In this document: positions 1 to 8,174 of the stretch, piece after piece
Layout: the number at the start of each line of letters is the position of its first letter
Position numbering within the stretch: the stretch's first letter is position 1
NCBI RefSeq assembly: GCF_001424545.1
Contig: NZ_LMQL01000001.1
Location: forward strand, 379,888-443,887
Direction of reading: 5' to 3'
Length of the DNA stretch: 64,000 nt
From: Ramlibacter sp. Leaf400
Lineage (GTDB): Bacteria; Pseudomonadota; Gammaproteobacteria; Burkholderiales; Burkholderiaceae_C
The notes under the pieces: model-generated
What the model saw: the letters and a program-made list of their open reading frames with translations, nothing else
Told to the model about the DNA's origin: nothing
Database searches by the model: none
Translations under genes and position numbers: made by a program

Positions 1-69
1 GCCGGCCGCGTCGATGAACTTGCGCCGCGCCTGCGCGTAGCTGTGGGAGAAGGCGTCGTCCAGCGTCAT
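1..69 (-). CDS. DUF2817 family protein, N-terminal fragment (runs off window edge)
   Basis: Only the first 23 codons are inside the window, on the minus strand and continuing past position 1. The peptide starts MTLDDAFSHSYAQARRKF, which resembles the beginning of DUF2817 proteins (M14-like putative carboxypeptidases) that open with a similar F-S-x-S-Y-x-x-A-R segment. The ATG overlaps the stop codon of the upstream M20 hydrolase in an ATGA arrangement, so the two are probably translationally coupled. A metal-peptidase role is family inference only, because no catalytic residue is in view. Confidence 0.5.
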   Translation of the reverse strand, partial: MTLDDAFSHSYAQARRKFIDAAG

Positions 70-1262
70 GGACGGGCCTGCCCCAGCCAGGCTTCGGCCA
101 GCCGCACCCAGTAGGTGGCGCCCAGCGGGATCAGGTCGTCGTTGAAGTCGTAGCTCGGGTTGTGCAGCATGCACGGCCCGCCGCCGTGGCCCATCTCGCG
201 GTGCGCGCCGTCGCCGTTGGCGATGAAGCAGTAGGCGCCCGGCTTGGCCTGCAGCATGTAGGCGAAGTCCTCGCCGCCCATGGTGGGTTCCTGCGCCTGG
301 ACGTTGGCCTCGCCCACGATGGACGCCATCACCTTGCGGCAGAACTCGGCCTCGGGGGCGGTGTTGATCGTGGGCGGGTAGTTGCGCACGAACTCGAACT
401 CGCACTGCGCCTCGTGGGCGGCGCAGGTGTGCTCGGCGATCTGCTTCATGCGCTTCTCGATCAGGTCCAGCACCTCCAGCGTGAAGGTGCGCACCGTGCC
501 TTGCAGCTCGCAGCTGTCGGGCACCACGTTGGTGGCCTCGCCCGCGTGGATCATGGTGACCGAGATGACGCCGGCGTCCACCGGCTTCTTGTTGCGGCTG
601 ATGATGGTCTGGAAGGCCTGCACCATCTGGCAGGCGATCGGGACCGGGTCGATGCCGTTGTGGGGCAGGGCGGCATGGCCGCCCTTGCCGCGGATGGTGA
701 TCTTGAACTCGTTGGTCGAGGCCATCACCGGCCCGGGGCTGACGGCGAAGTTGCCGACCGCCTGGCCCGGCCAGTTGTGCATGCCGAACACGGCCTCCAT
801 CGGGAACTTGTCGAACAGGCCGTCCTTCATCATCTCGCGCGCGCCGCCGCCGCCCTCTTCGGCCGGCTGGAAGATCAGGTAGACCGTGCCGTCGAAGTTG
901 CGGTTCTTCGCGAAGTGCTGCGCCGCCGCCAGCAGCATGGCCGTGTGGCCGTCGTGGCCGCAGGCGTGCATCCGCCCGGGATGCTTGCTCGCATGCGCGA
1001 AGGTGTTGAACTCCTGCATGGGCAGCGCATCCATGTCGGCGCGCAGGCCGATGGCGCGGTCGCTGGTGCCGTTCTTGACGATGCCCACCACGCCGGTGGT
1101 GCCCATGCCGCGGTGGATGGGGATGCCCCATTCGGTGAGCTTGGCCGCCACCAGGTCGGCGGTGCGCACTTCCTGGAAGCAGAGTTCGGGGTGGGCGTGC
1201 AGGTCGCGCCGCACGGCGGCGATGGACGCGGCCTGCGTGACGATGGAATCGAGGACGTTCAT
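66..1262 (-). CDS. M20 family amidohydrolase (hippurate/aminoacylase type)
   Basis: This 398-residue cytoplasmic enzyme belongs to the M20D amidohydrolases, which remove acyl groups from N-acyl amino acids (hippuricase, IAA-amino-acid hydrolase, AbgA-like). It starts with the family-typical HAHPEL segment near residue 22. It then shows the metal-site motifs GLRADMDALP and HACGHDGHTAM (residues about 90-110), the FQPAEEGGGGA motif with the catalytic glutamates, MHNWPGQ, and MGGEDFAYM near the C-terminus. Length is normal and the metal ligands look intact. It is divergent from argE across 86 bases and overlaps the downstream DUF2817 gene by four bases. The exact substrate cannot be read from sequence. 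Confidence 0.9.
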   Translation of the reverse strand: MNVLDSIVTQAASIAAVRRDLHAHPELCFQEVRTADLVAAKLTEWGIPIHRGMGTTGVVGIVKNGTSDRAIGLRADMDALPMQEFNTFAHASKHPGRMHACGHDGHTAMLLAAAQHFAKNRNFDGTVYLIFQPAEEGGGGAREMMKDGLFDKFPMEAVFGMHNWPGQAVGNFAVSPGPVMASTNEFKITIRGKGGHAALPHNGIDPVPIACQMVQAFQTIISRNKKPVDAGVISVTMIHAGEATNVVPDSCELQGTVRTFTLEVLDLIEKRMKQIAEHTCAAHEAQCEFEFVRNYPPTINTAPEAEFCRKVMASIVGEANVQAQEPTMGGEDFAYMLQAKPGAYCFIANGDGAHREMGHGGGPCMLHNPSYDFNDDLIPLGATYWVRLAEAWLGQARP

Positions 1263-1348
1263 GGTCGCAACTTCGAGTGAGTCGAGCCGGACAGTCTAGC
1301 CGTGGCGGCCCCCCAGGCGCATGAGGGGATATCCGCGAGAATCGGGCG

Positions 1349-2524
1349 ATGTCCCTTGTCTCCGCCACGCCTTCGGCCCGCGCGCTCGAGCTCGCGCAGG
1401 CCCTGGTGCGAATGAACACCGTCAGCGCCAACAGCAACCTGGAGCTCATCCATTTCGTCCGCGACGAACTTGCCCGCCTGGGGGTGACCGCGCGGCTCAC
1501 CTTCAACGCCGAGCGCACCAAGGCCAACCTGTTCGCCACCCTGGGCGAGGGCAAGCCTGCGGGCGTGATCCTGTCCGGCCACACCGACACCGTGCCCTGG
1601 GACGGGCAGGACTGGTCGGTCGACCCGCTGTCGGCGCAGGTGCGCGACGGCCGGCTGTACGGCCGCGGCTCGGCCGACATGAAGAGCTTCATTGCGCTCG
1701 CGGTGGCGCATGCGCAGACCTTCCTCGAAAGCCGCGCGCCCTTCGCCATCCACTTTGCCTTCAGCTACGACGAGGAGGTGGGCTGCTTCGGCGTGCGCGA
1801 ACTCATCGCCGACATGCGCGATGCCGGCGTCAAGCCGCTGGCCTGCATCGTGGGCGAGCCGACCTCCATGGTGCCGGCCATCGCGCACAAGGGCGTGTAC
1901 CGCTACAAGTGCTGCGTGCGCGGCAAGGAGGCGCATTCGTCGCTGACGCCGCAATCGGTCAACGCCATCGAGATGGCGTCGCGCGTGATCGGCAAGCTGC
2001 GCGACATGGCCGAGGGCTTCGAGCGCGAGGAAAAGCACTACGAGGGCTTCGACGTGCCGTTCTCCACCGCCAGCGTGGGCCAGTTCCGCGGCGGCATCGC
2101 CGACAACGTGGTGCCGCGCGACGCCGAGTTCCGCTACGAGTTCCGCGACCTGCCCACGGCCGACGCCGCCGCCATGCAGCAACAGGTGGTGGCCCACGCG
2201 CAATCGCTGGAGCCGGCGATGAAGAAGGTGGCACCCGACGCGGGCTTCCGCTTCGAGACCATCTGCGAGATCCCCAGCTTCCTGGGGTCGGAGGAGGATC
2301 CGGTCACCCGCCTGGCCCAGCGGCTGGCGGGCGAGCAGCGCACGACGCTGGTGGCCTTCGGCACCGAAGCGGGCCTCTTCAAGCGGGCCGGCATCCCCAC
2401 GGTGGTGTGCGGCCCCGGCAGCATCGTGCAGGCGCACCAGCCCGACGAATACGTCAGCCTGGAGCAGCTGGCGCGCTGCGAGGTCTTCCTGCGCGGCCTG
2501 GCGGCCACGCGCGAGATCGGCTGA
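1349..2524 (+). CDS. argE: Acetylornithine deacetylase
   Basis: A 391-residue M20A enzyme that hydrolyses N2-acetyl-L-ornithine to ornithine and acetate in arginine biosynthesis. Motifs are intact: GHTDTVPW (first metal histidine and aspartate), YGRGSADMKSF (bridging aspartate), SYDEEVGCFG (catalytic glutamate and metal ligand), GEPTSM, and a late histidine in VQAHQPDEYV. The length matches characterised ArgE proteins. The alternative, succinyl-diaminopimelate desuccinylase (DapE), fits less well because the overall pattern is ArgE-like. A second arginine gene, argB, lies about 48 kb away, so the pathway is scattered. The start is the first ATG that keeps the N-terminal helix. Confidence 0.88.
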   Translation: MSLVSATPSARALELAQALVRMNTVSANSNLELIHFVRDELARLGVTARLTFNAERTKANLFATLGEGKPAGVILSGHTDTVPWDGQDWSVDPLSAQVRDGRLYGRGSADMKSFIALAVAHAQTFLESRAPFAIHFAFSYDEEVGCFGVRELIADMRDAGVKPLACIVGEPTSMVPAIAHKGVYRYKCCVRGKEAHSSLTPQSVNAIEMASRVIGKLRDMAEGFEREEKHYEGFDVPFSTASVGQFRGGIADNVVPRDAEFRYEFRDLPTADAAAMQQQVVAHAQSLEPAMKKVAPDAGFRFETICEIPSFLGSEEDPVTRLAQRLAGEQRTTLVAFGTEAGLFKRAGIPTVVCGPGSIVQAHQPDEYVSLEQLARCEVFLRGLAATREIG

Positions 2525-2544
2525 GCGGGCGCGAAGGCCCGCTC
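2523..2544. terminator. Hairpin between convergent genes
   Basis: A perfect 8-bp stem (GAGCGGGC / GCCCGCTC) with a 6-base loop covers the argE stop codon and fills the 27-base gap to the convergent small gene. There is no T-run on either side, so it is a terminator-like hairpin rather than a canonical intrinsic terminator. Confidence 0.4.
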
Positions 2545-2551
2545 ATCGCGC

Positions 2552-2893
2552 TCACTGCTTGGGCGCGGCTTCCTTGCCGGCCGGCAGCTTGCCGGCGATG
2601 TTGTCGCCGGTGCGGCGGGTGGCGTCGGCGGCGCGCTTGGCGGTGCGGCTGACGGCGTTGCCGCCGTCCTTGGCGACTTCCTTGGTGGCCTGCACCGGGC
2701 GGGTCTTCTCGACCTTCTTCACGGTCTCGGGCTTGCCCTTGTCGGTGCCGGCCGTCTTGTCGTTCGGGTAGGCCTCGCCGGCCTTCTGGGTGGACTTGTT
2801 GTCCGGGCCGGTCGGGTTGCTGCCCTGCGCTTGGGCCGGCAGGGCGGCGGCGAAGGCCAGGACCAGGGCGGCGGAGAGGATGGATGTTTTCAT
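2552..2893 (-). CDS. Small lysine-rich exported protein, function unknown
   Basis: A 113-residue protein starting MKTSILSAALVLAFAAALPAQAQ, a clear Sec signal peptide with predicted cleavage after AQA/Q near residue 23. The mature part is hydrophilic, rich in Lys, Thr, Ala and Asp, with no cysteines and no transmembrane segment, so it is probably a periplasmic or envelope protein. The upstream ATG (15 codons earlier) would spoil the signal peptide. The chosen ATG has a GGAAC stretch in a suitable position. The family is not recognised. It sits alone between convergent argE and a binding-protein gene. Confidence 0.65.
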   Translation of the reverse strand: MKTSILSAALVLAFAAALPAQAQGSNPTGPDNKSTQKAGEAYPNDKTAGTDKGKPETVKKVEKTRPVQATKEVAKDGGNAVSRTAKRAADATRRTGDNIAGKLPAGKEAAPKQ

Positions 2894-3018
2894 TGATCGA
2901 TGTTCCTGGATGAAAAAGGATGAGGCGCAGTATGGCAAGCCGCCGCTGCCGCTGGGGCAGGTTCAAGACGCTCCTACAGCAGGTCGCGCGGCGCGCCGAC
3001 AGCTCCCATTGATGGGCG

Positions 3019-4152
3019 CTACTCGCGCACCCGGCCCCGCGAGTCGATCAGGCTCAGCTCCACCAGCTTGGAGCCGACCCGCTCGTTGATGAAGTGCACC
3101 CGAAAGCCCCCCACGCTCAGGTCGTCCAGGCCTTCCAGCGCCTTGCGCAGGCGCGCACGCGACGGCTCGCGCGAGATGCGGCGCAGCGCCTCGGTGTAGA
3201 CGCCCGCCGCGATGTAGCCTTCGAGCATGTAGACGTTGGGCTTGCCGGCCTGGGCGGCCGTGGCATCGGCCAGCAGGTCGCGCACCACGGCGATCCTGGA
3301 GCCGTCGCTCTTGGGCACCACGCGCACCACCACAACGCCGGCGCCGGTGGCGCCGAGCTCCTCGGCCAGCAGGCTTTCGCCGGTGTTGGAGAAGCCGTAG
3401 ATCGGACCGCGGAAGCCCTTGGCGCGCAGGTCGCGCACCGAGCTGGCGGCGCCGTTGGCGTCGCCCACCACCAGCACCGACTCGGGCTTGCTGGCCAGGG
3501 TCTTGTCCACGCTGGAGGCCACGCTGCCGCTGGCCACCGCGTTGCGGGCCACCAGGTTGGCGCCCATCGCGCTCATGGTGCGCACGGCGGAATCGAGCGC
3601 CGCCATCGACTCGCCGTCGCTGCCGTGCAGGATGGCCAGCTTGCGCGCGCCCAGCGTCTCGGCGTGCTTGGTGATGGCCGCGGCCTCCTCCGAGTAGCCC
3701 GGGCGGATGGAATAGACGTTGGGGTAGAGCGCGCCGCGCAGTTCGTCGGCCGCCGCCATGGGCGCGAACATCACGACGTCGCTTTCCTTGATCAGCGGAT
3801 AGGCGGCCGTGACCTGGGGCGAGCCGTAGTAGCCGAACAGCGAGAGCACGCCTTGTCCCAGCAGCTTTTTCGTGTTCTCCGCGGTGGTGGCGGGGTTGCC
3901 GCGGTCGTCCAGCGTCACCAGTTCGATCTTGCGGCCGTTGATGCCGCCGGCGGCGTTGACCCGGTCGAAGTACAGCCTGGCGCCTTGCGAGAACGGCGCG
4001 GCCAGCGCCGAGCCGGGGCCGGTGAGGGCCACCGACTGGCCGATGACGATGCTGGACTTGGTGACGCCGTCCGGCTCGGCGAGGGCCGCGGTGCCGGCCG
4101 CGGCGAGGACGGCTACGATGGCGGTTCGCGCCCACTGGCGGATCGAATGCAT
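3019..4152 (-). CDS. ABC transporter substrate-binding protein, branched-chain amino acid type
   Basis: A 377-residue periplasmic type-1 binding protein (Leu/Ile/Val-binding, LivJ-like fold). The signal peptide MHSIRQWARTAIVAVLAAAGTAALA is followed by the family opening IVIGQSVALTGP, then GINGRKIELVTLDD and FGYYGSPQVTAA, the segment that normally contacts ligand. The start was chosen at the ATG preceded by AAGGAA, which directly gives the signal peptide; a start 20 codons upstream is possible but leaves an unlikely leader. No permease or ATPase genes are nearby, so it is an orphan receptor whose partners must be elsewhere. The ligand is unknown; such orphans bind amino acids, amides or aromatic acids. 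Confidence 0.85.
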   Translation of the reverse strand: MHSIRQWARTAIVAVLAAAGTAALAEPDGVTKSSIVIGQSVALTGPGSALAAPFSQGARLYFDRVNAAGGINGRKIELVTLDDRGNPATTAENTKKLLGQGVLSLFGYYGSPQVTAAYPLIKESDVVMFAPMAAADELRGALYPNVYSIRPGYSEEAAAITKHAETLGARKLAILHGSDGESMAALDSAVRTMSAMGANLVARNAVASGSVASSVDKTLASKPESVLVVGDANGAASSVRDLRAKGFRGPIYGFSNTGESLLAEELGATGAGVVVVRVVPKSDGSRIAVVRDLLADATAAQAGKPNVYMLEGYIAAGVYTEALRRISREPSRARLRKALEGLDDLSVGGFRVHFINERVGSKLVELSLIDSRGRVRE

Positions 4153-4214
4153 GGGTTTCCTTGGGTCGACGGATTTCAGAGATTTCAGCTCAGCAGGAAC
4201 TATAGGATTCACCC

Positions 4215-6281
4215 TTGAATTCGGGCATCGGCATTCCCCCTAGCATTCGCGGTCCGCAGCAGGTGCGTGGCGCCTGCCCGCACGACTGCCCCGACACCTG
4301 CGCGCTGGTGACCACCGTGGTCGACGGCGTCGCGGTCAAGGTGCAGGGCAACCCCGAGCACCGGCCCACCGACGGCGTGCTGTGCGCCAAGGTCTCGCGC
4401 TACACCGAACGCACCTACCACGACGAGCGCCTGCTGCGGCCGCTGCGCCGCGCCGGGCCCAAGGGCTCGGGCCGCTTCGAGCCGGTGGGCTGGGACGAGG
4501 CGCTGGACGACATCGCCGCGCGCCTGAAGGACATCGCGGCGCGCGACCCGCAGGCCATCCTGCCCTACAGCTACTGCGGCACCATGGGCCTGGTGCAGGG
4601 CGAGGGCATGGCGGCGCGCTTCTTCCACCGCCTGGGCGCGTCGCTGCTCGATCGCACGATCTGCGCCAGCGCCGGCGGCGCCGGCCTCACCCACACCTTG
4701 GGCGGCAAGGTGGGCATGAAGGTGGAGTTCTTTGCCGAGGCCCGGCTGATCCTGATCTGGGGCAGCAACTCCATCACCAGCAACCTGCACTTCTGGCGGC
4801 TGGCGCAGGAGGCCAAGCGCAACGGCGCGCGGCTGGTGTGCATCGACCCGCGCCGCACCGAGACCGCCGAGAAGTGCCACGAGCACCTGGCCCTGCTGCC
4901 CGGCACCGACGCGGCGCTGGCGCTGGCCCTGATGCACGAGCTGATCGAGCACGACTGGCTGGACCACGACTACCTGGCGCAGCACACACTCGGCTGGGAG
5001 GCGCTGCGCGAGCGCGCGCTGCGCTGGTCGCCCGAACGCGCCGCGATGGTGTGCGGCCTCCCGGCGCAGCAGATCCGCGACCTGGCGCGCGAATACGGCA
5101 CCACCCGGCCGGCGGCGATCCGCCTGAACTACGGCATGCAGCGGGTGCGCGGCGGCGGCAACGCGGCCCGCGCCGTGGCCTGCCTGCCGGCGCTCACCGG
5201 CGCCTGGCGCCACCGCGCGGGCGGGCTGCTGCTGTCCAGCTCCGGCTGGTCGCCGGCCGACCGTGCGGCGCTGCAGCGGCCCGACCTGCTGGCCGGACGC
5301 ACGCCGCGCGTGGTCAACATGAGCACCATCGGCGACGACCTGCTGCGGCCCACCTCGCCGGCCTTTGGTCCGCGCATCGAGGCGCTGGTGGTCTACAACA
5401 GCAACCCGGTGGCGGTGGCGCCCGAGTCGGCCCGCGTGGTGCAGGGCTTCGCGCGCGAGGACCTGTTCACCGTGGTGCTGGAGCAGTTCCAGACCGACAC
5501 GGCCGACTACGCCGACTACGTGCTGCCGGCCACCACGCAGCTGGAGCACTGGGACCTGCACACCGCCTACGGCCACACCGACGTTCTGCTCAACCGGCCC
5601 GCCGTGGCGCCGCTGGGCGAGGCCCGGCCCAACACGCAGGTGTTCCGCGATCTGGCATCGCGCATGGGTTTCCAGGATCCCTGCTTCTCCGACACCGACG
5701 AGCAGATGTGCCGCCAGGGCTGCGGCAGCCGCATCGATTTCGACGAGCTGCTGGACAAGGGGTTCACCTCGCTGCCGGTGCCGGACGCGCCTTTCGCGCA
5801 CGGCGGCTTCCCCACGGCGTCGGGCCGCTGCGAGTTCTTCAGCGCGGCGCTCGCGCGGCAGGGCCTGGACGGCCTGCCCGACCACCTGCCGAATTACGAG
5901 GTGGCCGGCGCGTCGCAACACTTCCCGCTGGCGATGATCTCGCCGCCGGCGCGCAATTTCCTCAATTCCACCTTCGTCAACCTGCGCAGCCTTCGCGACA
6001 TCGAGCGCCAGCCGGTGCTGGAGATCCATCCCCTCGACGCGCAGCCGCGCGGCATCCAGGATGGCGGCGTGGTGCGGGTGTTCAACGAACGCGGCGAATA
6101 CCACTGCAAGGCGCAAGTCTGTGAACGCGCGCGCCCCGGCGTGGTCAATGGCCTCGGGATCTGGTGGCGCAAGTTCGGGCTGGCCGGCACCAACGTCAAC
6201 CAGCTCACCAGCCAGCGGCTGACGGACCTGGGCAACGGACCGGTGTTCTACGACTGCCTGGTGGACGTGCAACCGGCGTGA
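4215..6281 (+). CDS. Molybdopterin oxidoreductase family protein (single subunit)
   Basis: A 688-residue DMSO-reductase-superfamily protein. The N-terminus carries the 4Fe-4S signature (ACPHDCPDTC, then LCAK about 30 residues later). The body follows the bis-MGD oxidoreductase pattern with CASAGGAGLTHTLG, IWGSNSITSN, VCIDPRRTET and NSNPVAVAP, ending in a molydopterin dinucleotide-binding domain (PARNFLNSTF, EIHPLDAQ, GVVRVFNERGEY). There is no Tat signal, so it should be cytoplasmic. No electron-transfer subunit or maturation factor is adjacent. The start codon is probably TTG, as no good upstream ATG exists. It is divergent from the binding-protein gene and overlaps the next gene by four bases (GTGA). 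The substrate is unknown. Confidence 0.85.
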   Translation: MNSGIGIPPSIRGPQQVRGACPHDCPDTCALVTTVVDGVAVKVQGNPEHRPTDGVLCAKVSRYTERTYHDERLLRPLRRAGPKGSGRFEPVGWDEALDDIAARLKDIAARDPQAILPYSYCGTMGLVQGEGMAARFFHRLGASLLDRTICASAGGAGLTHTLGGKVGMKVEFFAEARLILIWGSNSITSNLHFWRLAQEAKRNGARLVCIDPRRTETAEKCHEHLALLPGTDAALALALMHELIEHDWLDHDYLAQHTLGWEALRERALRWSPERAAMVCGLPAQQIRDLAREYGTTRPAAIRLNYGMQRVRGGGNAARAVACLPALTGAWRHRAGGLLLSSSGWSPADRAALQRPDLLAGRTPRVVNMSTIGDDLLRPTSPAFGPRIEALVVYNSNPVAVAPESARVVQGFAREDLFTVVLEQFQTDTADYADYVLPATTQLEHWDLHTAYGHTDVLLNRPAVAPLGEARPNTQVFRDLASRMGFQDPCFSDTDEQMCRQGCGSRIDFDELLDKGFTSLPVPDAPFAHGGFPTASGRCEFFSAALARQGLDGLPDHLPNYEVAGASQHFPLAMISPPARNFLNSTFVNLRSLRDIERQPVLEIHPLDAQPRGIQDGGVVRVFNERGEYHCKAQVCERARPGVVNGLGIWWRKFGLAGTNVNQLTSQRLTDLGNGPVFYDCLVDVQPA

Positions 6282-7381
6282 AGGGCAGGTGGCTGGTGGC
6301 GTCGGGTCTGGTTGCGTTGGTCGTCGCGGGCACGCTCGCCTGCCTGGGCGGCTGCTCCAACATGGGCTACTACTGGCAGTCGGCCACGGGGCACCTGCGC
6401 ATCCTGCAGGCGGCCCGGCCGGTGCAGGAGTGGATGGTCGACGACCACGCCCCGCAGCGGCTCAAGGAGCGCCTGGCCCTGAGCCAGCGCATCCGCGCCT
6501 TCGCCTCCAGCGAGCTGCACCTGCCGGACAACCCCAGCTACCGCCGCTACGCCGACCTGCAGCGCACGGCCGTGGTGTGGAACGTGGTGGCCGCGCCGGA
6601 GTTCTCGCTCAAGCTCAAGAACTGGTGCTTCCCGGTGACCGGCTGCGTCGGCTACCGCGGCTACTTCGATGAAGCGGAAGCGCGCGCCGAGGCCGAGAGC
6701 CTGCGGTCGCAGGGCTACGAGGCGGCCACCTACGCGGTGCCCGCCTATTCCACGCTGGGCTGGATGAACTGGGCTGGCGGCGACCCGCTGCTGAACACCT
6801 TCATCCACTACCCCGAGGGCGAGCTGGCCCGGCTGATCTTCCACGAGCTGGCGCACCAGGTGATCTACGCCAAGGACGACACCATGTTCAACGAGTCGTT
6901 CGCCACCGCGGTCGAGCGCCTGGGCGTGGAGCGCTGGCTGCAGACGCAGGCGACCGCGCAGGCGCGCAGCGACTACGAGCGCTACAACGAGCGCCGCAAC
7001 CAGTTCCGAAAGCTCACGCGCGCCACGCGCGCCGGCCTGGAGGCGATCTACGAACGGGGCAACGGGCTGACCGACGAACAGCGGCGCGGACGCAAGGACC
7101 AGGTGCTGGCGGGCTTTCGCGCGGAGTACGCGCGCATCCGCGACGGCTGGAACCTGGAGCCAGCGCGGCTTCGCACCACCGACGAATGGGTGGCCAACGC
7201 CAACAACGCTTCGTTTGGCGCGCAGGCCGCCTACGACGACCTGGTGCCCGGCTTCGAAGGCCTGTTCGAATCGGTCGGCCGCGACTGGACCCGGTTCTAT
7301 GATGAAGCGAAGCGGCTGGCCACGCTGCCCCGGTTCGAACGCCACGAATACCTCAAGCGCAAGGAGACGCCACGTGCCTGA
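6278..7381 (+). CDS. Predicted zinc aminopeptidase lipoprotein (COG4324-like)
   Basis: A 367-residue protein starting with GTG inside the stop of the molybdoenzyme gene. The N-terminus is hydrophobic and ends in a lipobox (CLGGC, then SNMGYYWQ), so it is probably an outer or inner membrane lipoprotein. The middle has the gluzincin motif HELAHQ near residue 190 with a downstream glutamate in FNESFATAVE, the usual third zinc ligand. This architecture matches the predicted aminopeptidases of COG4324, an uncharacterised family often found in betaproteobacteria. Translational coupling to the molybdoenzyme gene is likely, but a shared function is not evident. Confidence 0.8.
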   Translation: MKGRWLVASGLVALVVAGTLACLGGCSNMGYYWQSATGHLRILQAARPVQEWMVDDHAPQRLKERLALSQRIRAFASSELHLPDNPSYRRYADLQRTAVVWNVVAAPEFSLKLKNWCFPVTGCVGYRGYFDEAEARAEAESLRSQGYEAATYAVPAYSTLGWMNWAGGDPLLNTFIHYPEGELARLIFHELAHQVIYAKDDTMFNESFATAVERLGVERWLQTQATAQARSDYERYNERRNQFRKLTRATRAGLEAIYERGNGLTDEQRRGRKDQVLAGFRAEYARIRDGWNLEPARLRTTDEWVANANNASFGAQAAYDDLVPGFEGLFESVGRDWTRFYDEAKRLATLPRFERHEYLKRKETPRA

Positions 7382-7760
7382 CATCCACATCGAACGCGAG
7401 CACAGCCTCGGGTTGCCGCGCGCCCGCGAGCTGGCGTTCAAGTGGGCCGAGGCCGCCGAGAGCCGGCTCGGCATGGCGTGCACCTACGAGGAAGGCAAGA
7501 CCTCGGACCTGGTCAGCTTCACCCGCTCGGGCGCCAACGGCGAACTGCGCGTGACCAAGGACCGCTTCGAACTGCATGCCCGCCTGGGCTTCCTGATGGG
7601 TGCCTTCAAGGACCGCATCGAGACCGAGATCGAGCGCAACCTCGACGACCTGCTGCGCCAGGACGATCCGGTGCATGCCTTCGAGGAGGGCGTCGCCCAG
7701 CACGCCGCCAGGAAGGCCGGGAAGACCCCGGCCAAGCCGGCCCGCACGCGCAAGGCCTGA
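7374..7760 (+). CDS. Polyhydroxyalkanoic acid system family protein
   Basis: A 128-residue protein that resembles the PHA-system family (putative PHA granule-region proteins), starting MPDIHIEREHSLGL and containing the conserved ARELAFKWAEAAE and LMGAFKDRIETEIERNLDDLL segments. A Lys/Ala/Pro-rich tail follows (KAGKTPAKPARTRKA). The GTG start lies eight bases inside the aminopeptidase gene with an AAGGAG ribosome-binding site eight bases upstream, so it is co-translated. Together with the phasin 5.5 kb away it marks a polyester/lipid-storage neighbourhood. The biochemical activity of the family is not established. Confidence 0.8.
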   Translation: MPDIHIEREHSLGLPRARELAFKWAEAAESRLGMACTYEEGKTSDLVSFTRSGANGELRVTKDRFELHARLGFLMGAFKDRIETEIERNLDDLLRQDDPVHAFEEGVAQHAARKAGKTPAKPARTRKA

Positions 7761-7770
7761 GGTTCAATCC

Positions 7771-7804
7771 GTCATCCCCGCGAGGCGGGGATCCAGTGCT
7801 TTCC
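7771..7804. repeat. Dispersed GC palindrome repeat, copy 1 (half unit)
   Basis: The core reads GTCATCCCCGCGAGGCGGGG followed by ATCCAGTGCTTTCC. It is a single arm of the intergenic palindromic element described at 9735-9831. It sits between the convergent PHA-system and acyl-CoA-binding protein genes. Confidence 0.7.
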
Positions 7805-7829
7805 AACACAGCGCGCAGCGCGCGGTTCT

Positions 7830-8084
7830 TCAGCTGAGCGACTTGATCAGGTCCACGTACTGCTGCATCGCGTCGTCGCTGGACGTCCCCTTCATCCCGT
7901 TCCACGCGTCCCACTTGGCGCGGCCCACCATGTCGCCGAAGCCGGGCTTCTTCTCGGCGTTGTCGCCCACGGTGGCCTGCTTGTAGAGGCCGTAGATCTT
8001 CAGCAGCGTGGCGTTGTCGGGCCGCTCGCTCAGGTTCTTGGAGTTGGCGACGGCGGCGTCGAAATCGGCTTTCAGGTCAGACAC
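7830..8084 (-). CDS. Acyl-CoA-binding protein
   Basis: An 84-residue four-helix ACBP, which binds medium- and long-chain acyl-CoA esters in the cytoplasm and buffers or delivers them. It has the full family pattern: LKADFDAAVANSK, LKIYGLYKQATVGDN with the ligand-contacting YGLYKQ, then AKWDAWNGMKG and a C-terminal helix ending MQQYVDLIKSLS. The start is GTG (GTGTCTGACCTG). It is divergent from the wax ester synthase/DGAT gene across 90 bases, a natural partner because that enzyme consumes acyl-CoA. Short, complete and confidently identified. Confidence 0.92.
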   Translation of the reverse strand: MSDLKADFDAAVANSKNLSERPDNATLLKIYGLYKQATVGDNAEKKPGFGDMVGRAKWDAWNGMKGTSSDDAMQQYVDLIKSLS

Positions 8085-8174
8085 GTGGGGTTCCTCTCGG
8101 GAAAGTTCGCGGTATCTTAAGCGGCACCCCCCGCCCACAATAGAGGCCGACGTCCACTGACGCAAAGGCCCTGC

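Noticed and set aside
4209..6272. A 688-codon open frame antisense to the molybdoenzyme gene
   Set aside because: It is His/Arg/Gly/Val-rich low-complexity sequence caused by the high GC content at the third codon positions of the true gene, with no family motif or ribosome-binding site.
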